28,816 bases of DNA from a virus. The stretch's first letter is position 1. Each line of letters starts with the position of its first letter. Below, in pieces: positions 14,623-22,240 of the stretch. The notes under the pieces are model-generated. The model saw only the letters and a list, made by a program, of their open reading frames with translations. It was not told the origin of the DNA and did not search any database. The stretch covers positions 1-28,816 of IMG/VR virus record IMGVR_UViG_3300007539_003240; one strand, 5' to 3'. A program made the translations under genes and the position numbers.

Positions 14623-14919
14623 TTATTCCAGATCGTCCTCCTTAACAAATATCCCGTCCACCATTTTGCCTTTGCGGTCTTTGATGTCGTCCCATGCTTT
14701 GGCTAAGCAATCGTCCATCTCTAAACCGTTTCTCTCCATGATATTGATCATGACAACCATCATATCGCCAAGATCATCCCTTATATCTTTGCCTTTGCAC
14801 ACACTGTCAGAAAGCTCGCCAAGCTCTTGCAACAACTTCAAGGTTTGATCCTTGTCGGTGCTACCCTCAATGAGATTTCTGTCGTGATGCCATTGTCTAA
14901 TTTTATCTACGTAACTCAT
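14623..14919 (-). CDS. MazG-like nucleotide pyrophosphohydrolase
   Basis: 98 residues, one MazG-type four-helix unit. KLLQELGELSDSV near 28-40 carries the paired Glu ligands (ELGEL), and IRDDLGDMMVVM near 46-57 the Asp-x3-Asp ligands for magnesium. Members cut nucleoside triphosphates to monophosphates; phage versions may cleanse dNTP pools or lower alarmone levels. ATG at 14919 overlaps a TGA that closes the nrdB tail frame (ATGA), showing that the two genes were once directly coupled. Confidence 0.88.
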   Translation of the reverse strand: MSYVDKIRQWHHDRNLIEGSTDKDQTLKLLQELGELSDSVCKGKDIRDDLGDMMVVMINIMERNGLEMDDCLAKAWDDIKDRKGKMVDGIFVKEDDLE

Positions 14920-14996
14920 AGTCCTAAATCTCCAAAATCCATGTCCTCTAAATCATTTTTACTAGCACCTATTTTGTAGCTGGTGATCTCGTGTTC
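14916..14996 (-). other. In-frame C-terminal tail of NrdB beyond an internal TAA
   Basis: Directly after the nrdB TAA (14997-14999) the same frame continues for 26 codons, EHEITSYKIGASKN and DLEDMDFGDLGL, then TGA. This is the class I R2 tail: E. coli NrdB has VQVAPQEVEVSSYLVG where this phage has VQVAP-stop-EHEITSYKIG. TAA thus stands at a Gln position (CAA to TAA is one change). The Tyr in ITSY matches E. coli Tyr356 of the radical pathway, and the acidic-hydrophobic end should bind NrdA. The tail's TGA overlaps the MazG ATG. Either readthrough makes the full 357-residue protein, or the copy is mutated or mis-sequenced. Confidence 0.8.
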
Positions 14997-15989
14997 TTAC
15001 GGTGCGACTTGAACAGATTCAGATTTCATCCAGCTTTCGGTCCATCCAGCGATTGGGTTCTTTCCAACCTTTTCGTATGGCAGACCAATGGTTTTTCTGC
15101 GGCTCATGCAAAGCCAATCAATGTATTGGTGAAGGACTGTTTCATTCAAGCCAAGAATACTTCCGTCTTTGAACAAATAACTAGCCCAAGCCTTTTCTTC
15201 TCGTGCAGCACTTTCGAACATTTCTACGGCTGCCTCTTTGCAATCCGCTGCTGTTTTCATGAAACCCTCAGACTCTACAGTGTGGAAGATCTTCAAGATT
15301 TCCTGAGTAGTCGTTAGGTGTAGGGCTTCGTCCCGCTTGATTAACTTGATGATATCAGCATTGCCTACCATCTTCTTGTTCTCTGCAAAAGCAAAGCTGC
15401 AAATAAAGCTGACGTAAAAACGAATAGCTTCTAAGATATTAATCGAGATGACAGTCATGTAGATCTGCTTCTTGATATCTGCCTTAGTGTTAGAATCGCA
15501 AGCCATTCCTCTCAGATTGTCGTAATCCTCAATGGCGACCTTGGCACGTTTGATAATTTCTTTATCTTCATAAATGCCGTCAAACATTTCACCAGAGTCA
15601 GCATAAACATTTTGGATGATATAGCTGTAGCTCTCGCTGTGGATTTGCTCAAAGAACATCCAAGTTATCAGGCAGGCTTCCAACTCGCTGTTGGTGACAT
15701 AATCTAGCAGCGTAGGAACGCCACGACAGATCACACTGTCAAGCATGATTTGATATTTCAGATTGCTTGTAAAGATAAACTTCTCGTTATCAGTTAGCGT
15801 GTTAAAGTCATTACGATCCTTCTTTAGCTCAACTTCTTCTGGCATCCAGAAGTTCTCTTTTTGTTTCTTTGTCAGCGTTTTGAATACTGGATACTTGATT
15901 CTATCGTAACGCTGAACACCCAAGTCTTTACCCAAGAACAAAGGTTGCTCCATAGGGTCTACATTCTTCAAATTAAAAATCGTTTTCAT
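14997..15989 (-). CDS. nrdB: Ribonucleotide reductase class Ia small subunit (NrdB), ended early by TAA
   Basis: 330 residues to the first stop. The di-iron ligands are all present: Asp84 (IMLDSV), Glu114 and His117 (FFEQIH), Glu187 (NILEAIRFY), Glu221 and His224 (RDEALH). The radical Tyr121 is in HSESY. With NrdA it reduces ribonucleotides to deoxyribonucleotides. The protein ends at VQVAP, where relatives continue for about 26 residues with the radical-transfer Tyr and the NrdA-binding tail; that tail is encoded in frame just past the TAA (14916-14996). A protein ending here should not support catalysis. ATG at 15989 overlaps the TAA of the beta-helix gene (TAATG); an earlier start would be poor. 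Confidence 0.93.
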   Translation of the reverse strand: MKTIFNLKNVDPMEQPLFLGKDLGVQRYDRIKYPVFKTLTKKQKENFWMPEEVELKKDRNDFNTLTDNEKFIFTSNLKYQIMLDSVICRGVPTLLDYVTNSELEACLITWMFFEQIHSESYSYIIQNVYADSGEMFDGIYEDKEIIKRAKVAIEDYDNLRGMACDSNTKADIKKQIYMTVISINILEAIRFYVSFICSFAFAENKKMVGNADIIKLIKRDEALHLTTTQEILKIFHTVESEGFMKTAADCKEAAVEMFESAAREEKAWASYLFKDGSILGLNETVLHQYIDWLCMSRRKTIGLPYEKVGKNPIAGWTESWMKSESVQVAP

Positions 15990-16747
15990 TATCTTACCTT
16001 TACATCCCAAATTACTTTATCATTATTTACTACGTCTGTTAAATTAACACCTCTTGGCGAGTGAACATTATCAACCACTAAAACTCTAGACCCATAAGAA
16101 CTAGTGTCTCTAACTAAAGTTGGCACAACGTCCTGCTTCCAATCATATCTCAAATCTCGAACTACAAAGTTTCCATTCTGAGTTCCTGTCTTAGATCCAT
16201 CGCCTCTGATTTCGTATACCACGGGCATTTGTGTCATGTAGCAGTTTTTCATGGTAACAATACCGCCACCCAAAACATTCACCACTCTAGGACATCTGTA
16301 GAACATAGAGTTCTCTATTAAGTAATTAACATTTTGCGAGGTTGTAAGCTCGACAGGATTCTCACATCTATTGAAAGTGCAATCTCTAAACGATGAGTCA
16401 GCAGCGTTGCCGTTATAGGACTCGTCGCCAAACTTGACTCCCGATTTGTAGAACGAACATCTTTCAAATGTACACAGCCCAGTTCCCAGCCCGCGAATAG
16501 GCATGATATGTATCATACCTCCAACGAATTGAATATCTCTGAAAACTCCATGTCTGATCGAGCCTTTGAACATAGGCTGATCTTTTGGACCCATCCAAAT
16601 TAACCGTGTTACATTGCCATCAGTTGGATGTGTGTTTGGGTAATACGCTTGACCAACACCTTCCATCAACAAGCCAACCTGTTTGACCTCATTGATAGTT
16701 TCATAGACCGGATAATTTCCAGCGGGATATTTATAACTAACTGCCAT
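15989..16747 (-). CDS. Right-handed parallel beta-helix protein
   Basis: 252 residues. Repeated short strands with turns (FRDIQFVGGMIHI, FERCSFYKSGVKF, FRDCTFNRCEN, IENSMFYRCPRV, MKNCYMTQMP, VVRDLRYD) form the ladder of a pectate-lyase-like beta-helix. The Asn/Asp/Cys at turn positions is typical. No signal peptide, no membrane segment, and no catalytic set I can assign. In phages this fold is most often a tailspike or sugar-binding or cleaving fibre part, yet this one is short and sits between nrdA and nrdB, co-translated at both ends (TAATG junctions). It could be an inserted receptor-binding module or a cytoplasmic beta-helix of another use. Confidence 0.78.
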   Translation of the reverse strand: MAVSYKYPAGNYPVYETINEVKQVGLLMEGVGQAYYPNTHPTDGNVTRLIWMGPKDQPMFKGSIRHGVFRDIQFVGGMIHIMPIRGLGTGLCTFERCSFYKSGVKFGDESYNGNAADSSFRDCTFNRCENPVELTTSQNVNYLIENSMFYRCPRVVNVLGGGIVTMKNCYMTQMPVVYEIRGDGSKTGTQNGNFVVRDLRYDWKQDVVPTLVRDTSSYGSRVLVVDNVHSPRGVNLTDVVNNDKVIWDVKVR

Positions 16748-16995
16748 TATTTATCCTCATGATTACAATTAATAGGTCGCCACTCAAGAAAGTGAATTAC
16801 TAATCCACCAACAATAAACCCAAAAAAGAATACCCCAACTGCATTTACGTTTGTACCATCGGGATACGCCCACTCGTTAATAACATTACTAAAACTGGCC
16901 TCTTTACCATAATAAGTAATCAGTAAAACATCTAAAACCACAATAAGGATAGCTGAAATACCAATCAAAATTGCTGTAATAGCTTTAACATTCAT
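16747..16995 (-). CDS. Small two-helix membrane protein between nrdA and the beta-helix gene
   Basis: 82 residues from the ATG at 16995, which overlaps the nrdA TGA (TGATG). Hydrophobic segments are at about 6-29 (AILIGISAILIVVLDVLLI) and 54-74 (AVGVFFFGFIVGGLVIHFL), with a 20-residue polar loop between (ASFSNVINEWAYPDG) and a short charged tail. Not recognised. It could be a holin-like or envelope protein, but neither charge pattern nor context proves it. Confidence 0.7.
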   Translation of the reverse strand: MNVKAITAILIGISAILIVVLDVLLITYYGKEASFSNVINEWAYPDGTNVNAVGVFFFGFIVGGLVIHFLEWRPINCNHEDK

Positions 16996-19241
16996 CAAAT
17001 CGCACATGCACCTCCGGCACATCCTCCATCTTCGCCCATATCTGCGTCACCACCGAAAGCTCCGTCACCATCTGGCGTGTTCGCGTAATAAAAGTTTTTA
17101 AGTCCATATTTATATCCGTATACCTGATCCTTAATTAGAGCAGATAAAGGAATATTACCATTATCATAGTGTGAATAATTATAATATAAGTTAGTTGACA
17201 TACTCATATCTACAAACTTTTGGATAACTGCCGCCATGTTCATGATAGTTTTGTTATCGGCAATATCCCAAGCCATTGTGTAGAAATTCTTGCGAGTTTT
17301 GTAATTTGGCACTAGCTGCTTCAGGATGCCGTTCTTAGCCTTCTTGTAGATCAGCAGTGACCTCACAGGCTCAATGCCATTTGTTGAGTTCTGGATGACG
17401 CTAGAGGACTCGCATGGCATAATAGCGGACAGCGTGCTGTGTCGCAACCCATGTTTCTCTACACGCTTTCTAAGACCTTCCCAGTCCATATTGTAGCTAG
17501 GCTCAATAATCTCGTCAACGGTCTTTTTGTACCAGTCAATTGGAAGCAACCCCTGAGAGTATTTAGTGTCTTGAAATCCATCACAAGCACCTTTTTCTTT
17601 AGCTAGGTCGCAAGAAGCACTGATTAGATTCCACTGTATCTGCTCCATAGTTTCGTGAACCAGCTCAAGTGCGGCAGGATCATCGTAGCCCAGCTTGTTT
17701 TTAGCCAAGAAGCCTGCTAGGTTAGTAATACCAATTCCCAAAGACCTACGATACTTAGTAAAGGTTTCGCCAGCGACCACTGGGTATTCTTGGTAATCAA
17801 TAACAGAATCCAAAGTTCTGACGGCGATCTTGCAAGCCTTGGCAATATCTTTTTCGTTGGTTAGTTCTAGCAAATTAAGAGCAGACAAAATACAAATACC
17901 AATCTGGCCAGTTTCATCGTTAATATCTTTGATGGGTACTGTTGGATGAATAATCTCTTGACAAAGGTTTGACATATAGCAGGGAATCGCCCACGACCCG
18001 TGTGCATTAGCTGAGTCAATATTCATGCTGTAGATACGTCCAGTTTCCAGACGTTCGCGAGCATAGATTTCTGCGATCTTACGGGCAGGCACTTTCTTTC
18101 TGAACTTTAGACTGCGAGAATTCTCGTACTTGGTATATAGTTCTTCAAACTTCTCGTTGTCGCCAAATGCCTCGTACAAACCCTTAGCCTCATGAGGGCT
18201 AAACAAAGTAATGTCTTCTCCTGCCATAAGTCTCTTGTAGAAAAGCTCGCAGAATTGTACAGAATAGTCCAGCTTTCTGACTCGGTTATCATCAGTTCCA
18301 GCGTTGTTTTTGAGAACCATAACATCCTCAATCTCATAATGCCAGAATGGAACATGGACCGTTGCAGAACCTCCGCGAATACCATTTTGTGTGGTAGACT
18401 TTACAGAAGATTCAAAACATTTAAGATATGGAATAAGTCCTGTGTGAATTACTTCACCGCCACGGATAGGAGAATTGATGGGACGGATACGCCCTACATT
18501 GAGACCAATACCAGCTCGGTTAGCTGTGTACTTGCCAACAGCATGAACAGATGAAAATATACCATCCAAATCATCGTCTACATCTACAAGCACACAACTA
18601 GCGAACTGACGTTTTACTGTGCGGACCCCGCACATGATTGGTGTAGGAAGATTGATCTTAAAGCGTGAGTACATGTCATATGCGTCACGAACCTCTTTAA
18701 CGGTATCAAAGAGACACATAGCAATCAGCATGTAAGCGAATTGTGGTGTTTCGTATATTTGATCAGTTTCACGATTCTTGACTAGGTACTTGTCAATCAT
18801 CTGCTGCAATCCAGCGTATGTGAACTCATCATCTCTATCGTGATTAATGTATTTTTCCAACTCTTCGATATCGTCGATAGACCACTTATCCAAGATCGCG
18901 GGGTCGTAATGACCATTGTCCACATTACGCTCGATAAGTAGCGAGAAAAGAATAGGGTGATCACCACATCCCCAAACATCTTTACGAAGCTGCATGTTTA
19001 GCAAACGAGCAGCAACGTATTGATAGTTTGGTTCTGAGGTTGAAATCAAATCATTTGCAGACTTGATTAATATCTGATGAATCTCGTTGGTCGAGATGCC
19101 GTCATAGATCGACAGGTTAGCGTTCATTTCTATGTCGGAGAAAGATACTCCGTTAATGCCATCCGTAGCCCATTCCACAACCTTGTGAATTTTATCCACT
19201 GAGAAATCTTCTTTTTCCCCAGTACGTTTAGTAACTTGCAT
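16995..19241 (-). CDS. nrdA: Ribonucleotide reductase class Ia large subunit (NrdA)
   Basis: 748 residues. An ATP-cone at 1-95 (VTKRTGEKEDFSVDKI) suggests dATP activity control. The ten-stranded barrel holds the three active Cys: Cys216 (RQFASCVL), Cys427 with Asn425 and Glu429 (SNLCQEI), and Cys450 (GICILSAL). The substrate phosphate motif PCESSS is present, and NLYYNYS carries the double Tyr of the radical path. The C-terminal CAGGAC (Cys741 and Cys746) is the redox pair recharged by thioredoxin or glutaredoxin. ATG at 19241 has GAAGGAG seven bases upstream and follows the promoter at 19275-19302. It leads an operon with two unexpected genes before nrdB. Confidence 0.96.
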   Translation of the reverse strand: MQVTKRTGEKEDFSVDKIHKVVEWATDGINGVSFSDIEMNANLSIYDGISTNEIHQILIKSANDLISTSEPNYQYVAARLLNMQLRKDVWGCGDHPILFSLLIERNVDNGHYDPAILDKWSIDDIEELEKYINHDRDDEFTYAGLQQMIDKYLVKNRETDQIYETPQFAYMLIAMCLFDTVKEVRDAYDMYSRFKINLPTPIMCGVRTVKRQFASCVLVDVDDDLDGIFSSVHAVGKYTANRAGIGLNVGRIRPINSPIRGGEVIHTGLIPYLKCFESSVKSTTQNGIRGGSATVHVPFWHYEIEDVMVLKNNAGTDDNRVRKLDYSVQFCELFYKRLMAGEDITLFSPHEAKGLYEAFGDNEKFEELYTKYENSRSLKFRKKVPARKIAEIYARERLETGRIYSMNIDSANAHGSWAIPCYMSNLCQEIIHPTVPIKDINDETGQIGICILSALNLLELTNEKDIAKACKIAVRTLDSVIDYQEYPVVAGETFTKYRRSLGIGITNLAGFLAKNKLGYDDPAALELVHETMEQIQWNLISASCDLAKEKGACDGFQDTKYSQGLLPIDWYKKTVDEIIEPSYNMDWEGLRKRVEKHGLRHSTLSAIMPCESSSVIQNSTNGIEPVRSLLIYKKAKNGILKQLVPNYKTRKNFYTMAWDIADNKTIMNMAAVIQKFVDMSMSTNLYYNYSHYDNGNIPLSALIKDQVYGYKYGLKNFYYANTPDGDGAFGGDADMGEDGGCAGGACAI

Positions 19242-19274
19242 CTTGTCTCCTTCAATATTATTAATGACAAACCT

Positions 19275-19302
19275 ATTATACTATACATCGTCCCAAAGTC
19301 AA
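19275..19302 (-). promoter_or_regulatory. Sigma-70-type promoter for nrdA operon
   Basis: -35 TTGACT, 16-base spacer, -10 TATAAT. The TTACTTGACTTTG stretch around the -35 is shared, as ATTACTTGACTTTGACGAT, with the promoter at 26549-26576, marking a second promoter subtype. It lies about 35 bases upstream of the nrdA ATG. Confidence 0.75.
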
Positions 19303-19314
19303 GTAAAATCTTAA

Positions 19315-19488
19315 CTATTTTTTAATCTTTATTTCGATGTTAGGTCCGACATTAATCACAATCTCATCCTCCTTCATCTCAAGCATATCAAGAATGCCTT
19401 TTGCTTTCTCGACATGTTCTTTTTCAATACCGAATTGTTTAAGGATGTTATCGGCCATCCATCCTTCGTATTTATTTTCTTCGCTCAT
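19315..19488 (-). CDS. Small acidic protein, 57 residues
   Basis: Not recognised. Helical first two thirds (WMADNILKQFGIEKEHVEKAKGIL), then a beta-like end (DEIVINVGPNIEIKIKK). ATG at 19488 overlaps the TGA of the upstream gene (ATGA). It is the last gene before the nrdA promoter. Small and soluble, with no Cys or membrane part; possibly an adapter. Confidence 0.65.
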   Translation of the reverse strand: MSEENKYEGWMADNILKQFGIEKEHVEKAKGILDMLEMKEDEIVINVGPNIEIKIKK

Positions 19489-19973
19489 TGATGCACCGCC
19501 CAAGCCACAGCGTCACAAACTTGAGCTGCCCTTTCTCTCATTGCAGGTGTCCATTTGATATCTTCTGTGCCAAGAGTAAGGATAAATACATTGTCAACTG
19601 CTTCTCCTAGCCCAATGTACTTACCTTTGATTTCAGGGTTGAAGTTTAATGAACCAGACTTGATGTACCATTCCCTAAACGGTTTGTTTTGTAGGATAAT
19701 TTTGTCAATATTATCATCCCTGATTACTTCCGCAAGCTGACCGTAGAAGTCAGAGATTGCTTTAGCGTCTGACTGAGCAATAGTGAACTGCTGAATCTTC
19801 TTTGTTAGGTTTTTATCCGCTTCGCTAGGAGGCGTAATATTAATAACTACTACCTCTTCTGGAGAGGGTGCGGGTTTGATATCAATATTTTTCAGTTGCT
19901 CCCAAGCAGATTCTCCGAAGTAAGCAACAAATAATAGTAAGAACCCAATAATTAGTCTAGCTGATTTCGACAT
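19485..19973 (-). CDS. Membrane-anchored or exported protein, 162 residues
   Basis: One N-terminal hydrophobic segment (LIIGFLLLFVAYFGE, residues 7-21) behind a short positive start, with no clear signal-peptidase site, so it is probably a signal anchor. Then a Pro-rich linker (KPAPSPEEVVVINITPPSE) and a soluble domain with FYGQLAEVIRDD, KPFREWYIKSG and an end helix RERAAQVCDAVAWAVHQ. Family unknown. ATG at 19973 has GGAGGAG upstream and overlaps the preceding gene by 17 bases. Confidence 0.7.
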   Translation of the reverse strand: MSKSARLIIGFLLLFVAYFGESAWEQLKNIDIKPAPSPEEVVVINITPPSEADKNLTKKIQQFTIAQSDAKAISDFYGQLAEVIRDDNIDKIILQNKPFREWYIKSGSLNFNPEIKGKYIGLGEAVDNVFILTLGTEDIKWTPAMRERAAQVCDAVAWAVHQ

Positions 19974-20259
19974 TATCCGCTCCTCCTTCTACGAGTAGTG
20001 GCCAAATTAAAGTTAATTCTTCCACCGCTTGATCCAAGCCAGCTTCGTCGCATCTGTAACGAAGATTATCCCAAGCCGCTACAATCATCATTAGCTCAGT
20101 TTTTTGAGATACGGTGTCCTGAGCAATATCATCAATCCAATCCGGGGTGGATGGCGTCTTTGGCTTCATGCTGCGGAACATTGCCGCAATATTTTCCCAA
20201 AACGTGCTGGCAATTAAACCAGCAGCGATTACTGTCATTACAATTTGAAACACACTCAT
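19957..20259 (-). CDS. Single-pass membrane protein, 100 residues
   Basis: N-terminal hydrophobic helix (VFQIVMTVIAAGLIASTFW, residues 3-21), then a basic-Pro stretch (RSMKPKTPSTPDW), then an acidic helical domain (TELMMIVAAWDNLRY, LDQAVEELTLIWPLL). It is the first gene after the promoter at 20300-20328. ATG at 20259 is preceded by TGGAGAAAATA. Together with the next gene it makes a pair of anchored proteins whose soluble parts may meet on one side of the membrane. Confidence 0.7.
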   Translation of the reverse strand: MSVFQIVMTVIAAGLIASTFWENIAAMFRSMKPKTPSTPDWIDDIAQDTVSQKTELMMIVAAWDNLRYRCDEAGLDQAVEELTLIWPLLVEGGADNVEIS

Positions 20260-20299
20260 TATTTTCTCCATTGAAAGGTTTATAATTTTCCCATACTAT

Positions 20300-20328
20300 A
20301 TTATAGTCTGCAAAGCCGTTTTTCACAA
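20300..20328 (-). promoter_or_regulatory. Sigma-70-type promoter
   Basis: -35 TTGTGA, 17-base spacer ending TTTGCAGAC, -10 TATAAT continuing TATAATATAGTATGG. It shares the spacer end and -10 with the helicase promoter at 9680-9708. It drives the three small genes at 19315-20259. Confidence 0.78.
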
Positions 20329-20363
20329 ACAAAAAATCTCAGTACAGGCGGTTTTTATAGAAA

Positions 20364-20726
20364 TTAAACGCTCATCATTAGTTCTTTTACTTCACATTCT
20401 GAAAGGTTAGAACAAGCTGATAGCAATCCCTCATAGATAGACTTCCTCTGCTCGTGAGGAAAGTTCTTTTTTACCTCTCGATAAAGAAGATACTTTTGAA
20501 CTCTACCCGGATTCTTAATCATTTTTGCCACAGTGTTATCTTTAAGACAAGTATATAAAAGTCTGATAACATTAACAATTATATTTACTATGATAAGCAG
20601 CGTTGCGGGATCGACAGTGCATGTCGCGTTTTTAGCATTAGCATAATTGGCGACTTTTAACGCTGTGTTGTATTGGATCTCAGGAACAAACCATTGATCC
20701 ATAGTTTCTTTGTTTGCATCTGTCAT
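20364..20726 (-). CDS. Single-pass membrane protein with cytoplasmic-like basic domain
   Basis: 120 residues. Polar start, one hydrophobic segment about 41-59 (ATLLIIVNIIVNVIRLLY) flanked by Cys residues, then a basic helical domain (RVQKYLLYREVKKNFPHEQR) and an acidic Cys-containing end (SNLSECEVKELMMSV). Not recognised. ATG overlaps the thioredoxin-like gene's TGA (ATGA), so it ends the peptidase-thioredoxin operon. Confidence 0.65.
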   Translation of the reverse strand: MTDANKETMDQWFVPEIQYNTALKVANYANAKNATCTVDPATLLIIVNIIVNVIRLLYTCLKDNTVAKMIKNPGRVQKYLLYREVKKNFPHEQRKSIYEGLLSACSNLSECEVKELMMSV

Positions 20727-21292
20727 TTTAGTTTTTCCTCTAGTAATTCAAGTAATTTATCCGGCCCTATATAACCTTCATTTTTAACAATCGGGTTTCT
20801 TAATTCTCCATCCTTGAATATCAAGATAGTAGGCATTAATTTTACATTGTAATAATCAAAGAACTTTTTGTCAAAAGCGTTTTGGCTGTCAAATGTGTGA
20901 ATCTTAACGCCTTTTGCTTCAAGCTCTTTAATTACTCTGGCATCGTCCCAAGTGTCTCTCTTCATTTTCTTACAAAAGCTACACCAGTCTGCTGTAAAAA
21001 AGTATAGCTTATATTCATAACCAAGATAAGCAGAGGTTTTCTCTGGTTTACACTTGTCACATCCGGGGCAGGGGGTTCGGTGTCCATCACCGTGTATAAT
21101 CCAGCCCGAACCGTCACAGCCCTCTTCTACATCGTCTGGGTTGGGTACTACGTTAGACTCATACTTCATTATCTCTAATGCTAGACCTGTAGCTATGTAA
21201 GGTCTCCAGTTTTTGTCATACTTTGGTGCGTCGTCTACTAAGAATAGACTACCAAATATACCAATACTGGCTAATACTGTTAAGCTCTTCAT
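20723..21292 (-). CDS. Exported thioredoxin-like protein with Cys-rich insert
   Basis: 189 residues. N-terminal hydrophobic segment (LTVLASIGIFGSLFL, residues 4-18) suggests export or anchoring. A Cys-rich loop at about 59-82 (GCDGSGWIIHGDGH, then CPGCDKC) is built like a small zinc-binding knuckle. A thioredoxin fold follows: YFFTADWCSFCKKMK near 98-112 holds the CxxC redox pair, with the usual LMPTILIF cis-Pro strand near 155. It may keep disulfides reduced or shuffle them near the envelope, possibly for the adjacent cysteine peptidase. It is less likely to serve the NrdA Cys pair because of the leader. Confidence 0.85.
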   Translation of the reverse strand: MKSLTVLASIGIFGSLFLVDDAPKYDKNWRPYIATGLALEIMKYESNVVPNPDDVEEGCDGSGWIIHGDGHRTPCPGCDKCKPEKTSAYLGYEYKLYFFTADWCSFCKKMKRDTWDDARVIKELEAKGVKIHTFDSQNAFDKKFFDYYNVKLMPTILIFKDGELRNPIVKNEGYIGPDKLLELLEEKLK

Positions 21293-21301
21293 TGGTTTCT
21301 C

Positions 21302-22231
21302 CTATAGAAAAGTGCTTGTGCCATAATCAGGAAGTCTTTTAGCTGGGAACCCGTCAACATTTGACATCACCCAACTACCATTATGGCTTAAAATTGCTTG
21401 CATGTCATTCTCAGTTACCCAGAAGCTACCATGAGGCTGATTGTGGACTCTGGTTCCACCGTTCCATTTACCCCAAGAGTTTTGAATCAGAAACAACATC
21501 TTGTTGTGTCTTTTTCTGGTGTCATCGCAGCCGATACAAGCCATTGCGTGTGCCCACTTGCCTTTACGCCTTGTGATACCTTTACTGTCTCTTTTGCTGT
21601 CAAACCCAAGCATAGAGCAGTGAGCAAAAGCGTACCCATTAGCTAGTGCGTCACGAGCTTCTTCTACAGTCTTGATAAGTGAGACGGTTTTAACTTGGTG
21701 TTTACGGGCCTGAGTGATAAATAAGCTATGAGGGATTCTTAAATTAGCACCTACAGAAGAATTGTATGTACTTAAATCTAGTTCTGGATATTTCTGTCTT
21801 AGTAGAATTCCACCCTTTTCACTTACATATCTTGCAGCGGTGCCACAAGTCATGCCTTGACCTCTATCGCCACGAGACTGATAGATACCTTCAGTTGCTC
21901 CTCTGGTTACAAAAGATTCTGCCTCTCCTTGTACGTCGATTTCAACAGCTCTCGTTACGTCGATAGCATTTCTGAAAGCATGACTGACACAATCGCCAGT
22001 AGTTTGCCTTTCAGCGGGACCAAACCCTTTATCGAACTTTAATAACGAAAGAAAGGGCAGAGAGAGTTTCCCCTCGCCTGCCCCGTATAAATCATAAGCT
22101 GTTGCACCAAAGAGAGGAGTTCTTAATTCTGCGAGGAGTGCTTTGGTTTCTTCTGGATCGCAAATCGAACCTTCAAAACCCCGCTCATAAGAGCGAATCA
22201 GTTCTTCCGTCGTGTCAAAATTAAACTCCAT
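21302..22231 (-). CDS. Papain-like (C1 family) cysteine peptidase
   Basis: 309 residues. The catalytic set is complete: oxyanion Gln76 and Cys81 in RQTTGDCVSHAF, His228 in KWAHAMACIG, and Asn251 in FLIQNSWGKWNGG. The NSWG string and the spacing are those of C1A peptidases. No signal peptide or long inhibitory pro-domain is seen; the first 70 residues are a helical, acidic lead. Possible roles: processing of phage or host proteins, or peptidoglycan-peptide cleavage at lysis, given the holin-like gene next to it. The substrate cannot be told from sequence. ATG at 22231 has TAGGAG upstream. Confidence 0.9.
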   Translation of the reverse strand: MEFNFDTTEELIRSYERGFEGSICDPEETKALLAELRTPLFGATAYDLYGAGEGKLSLPFLSLLKFDKGFGPAERQTTGDCVSHAFRNAIDVTRAVEIDVQGEAESFVTRGATEGIYQSRGDRGQGMTCGTAARYVSEKGGILLRQKYPELDLSTYNSSVGANLRIPHSLFITQARKHQVKTVSLIKTVEEARDALANGYAFAHCSMLGFDSKRDSKGITRRKGKWAHAMACIGCDDTRKRHNKMLFLIQNSWGKWNGGTRVHNQPHGSFWVTENDMQAILSHNGSWVMSNVDGFPAKRLPDYGTSTFL

Positions 22232-22240
22232 TTCATACTC

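Noticed and set aside
14402-14848. Long plus-strand open frame across phoH and the MazG-like gene
   Set aside because: It is antisense to two clear genes, has no family features and no ribosome site. The same holds for the other plus-strand frames, so no plus-strand gene is listed.
14997-14999. Genome-wide recoding of TAA to Gln
   Set aside because: TAA ends several genes at tight junctions (phoH, guaC, dnaB, the nuclease at 4213, the beta-helix gene), so it acts as a stop in this genome.
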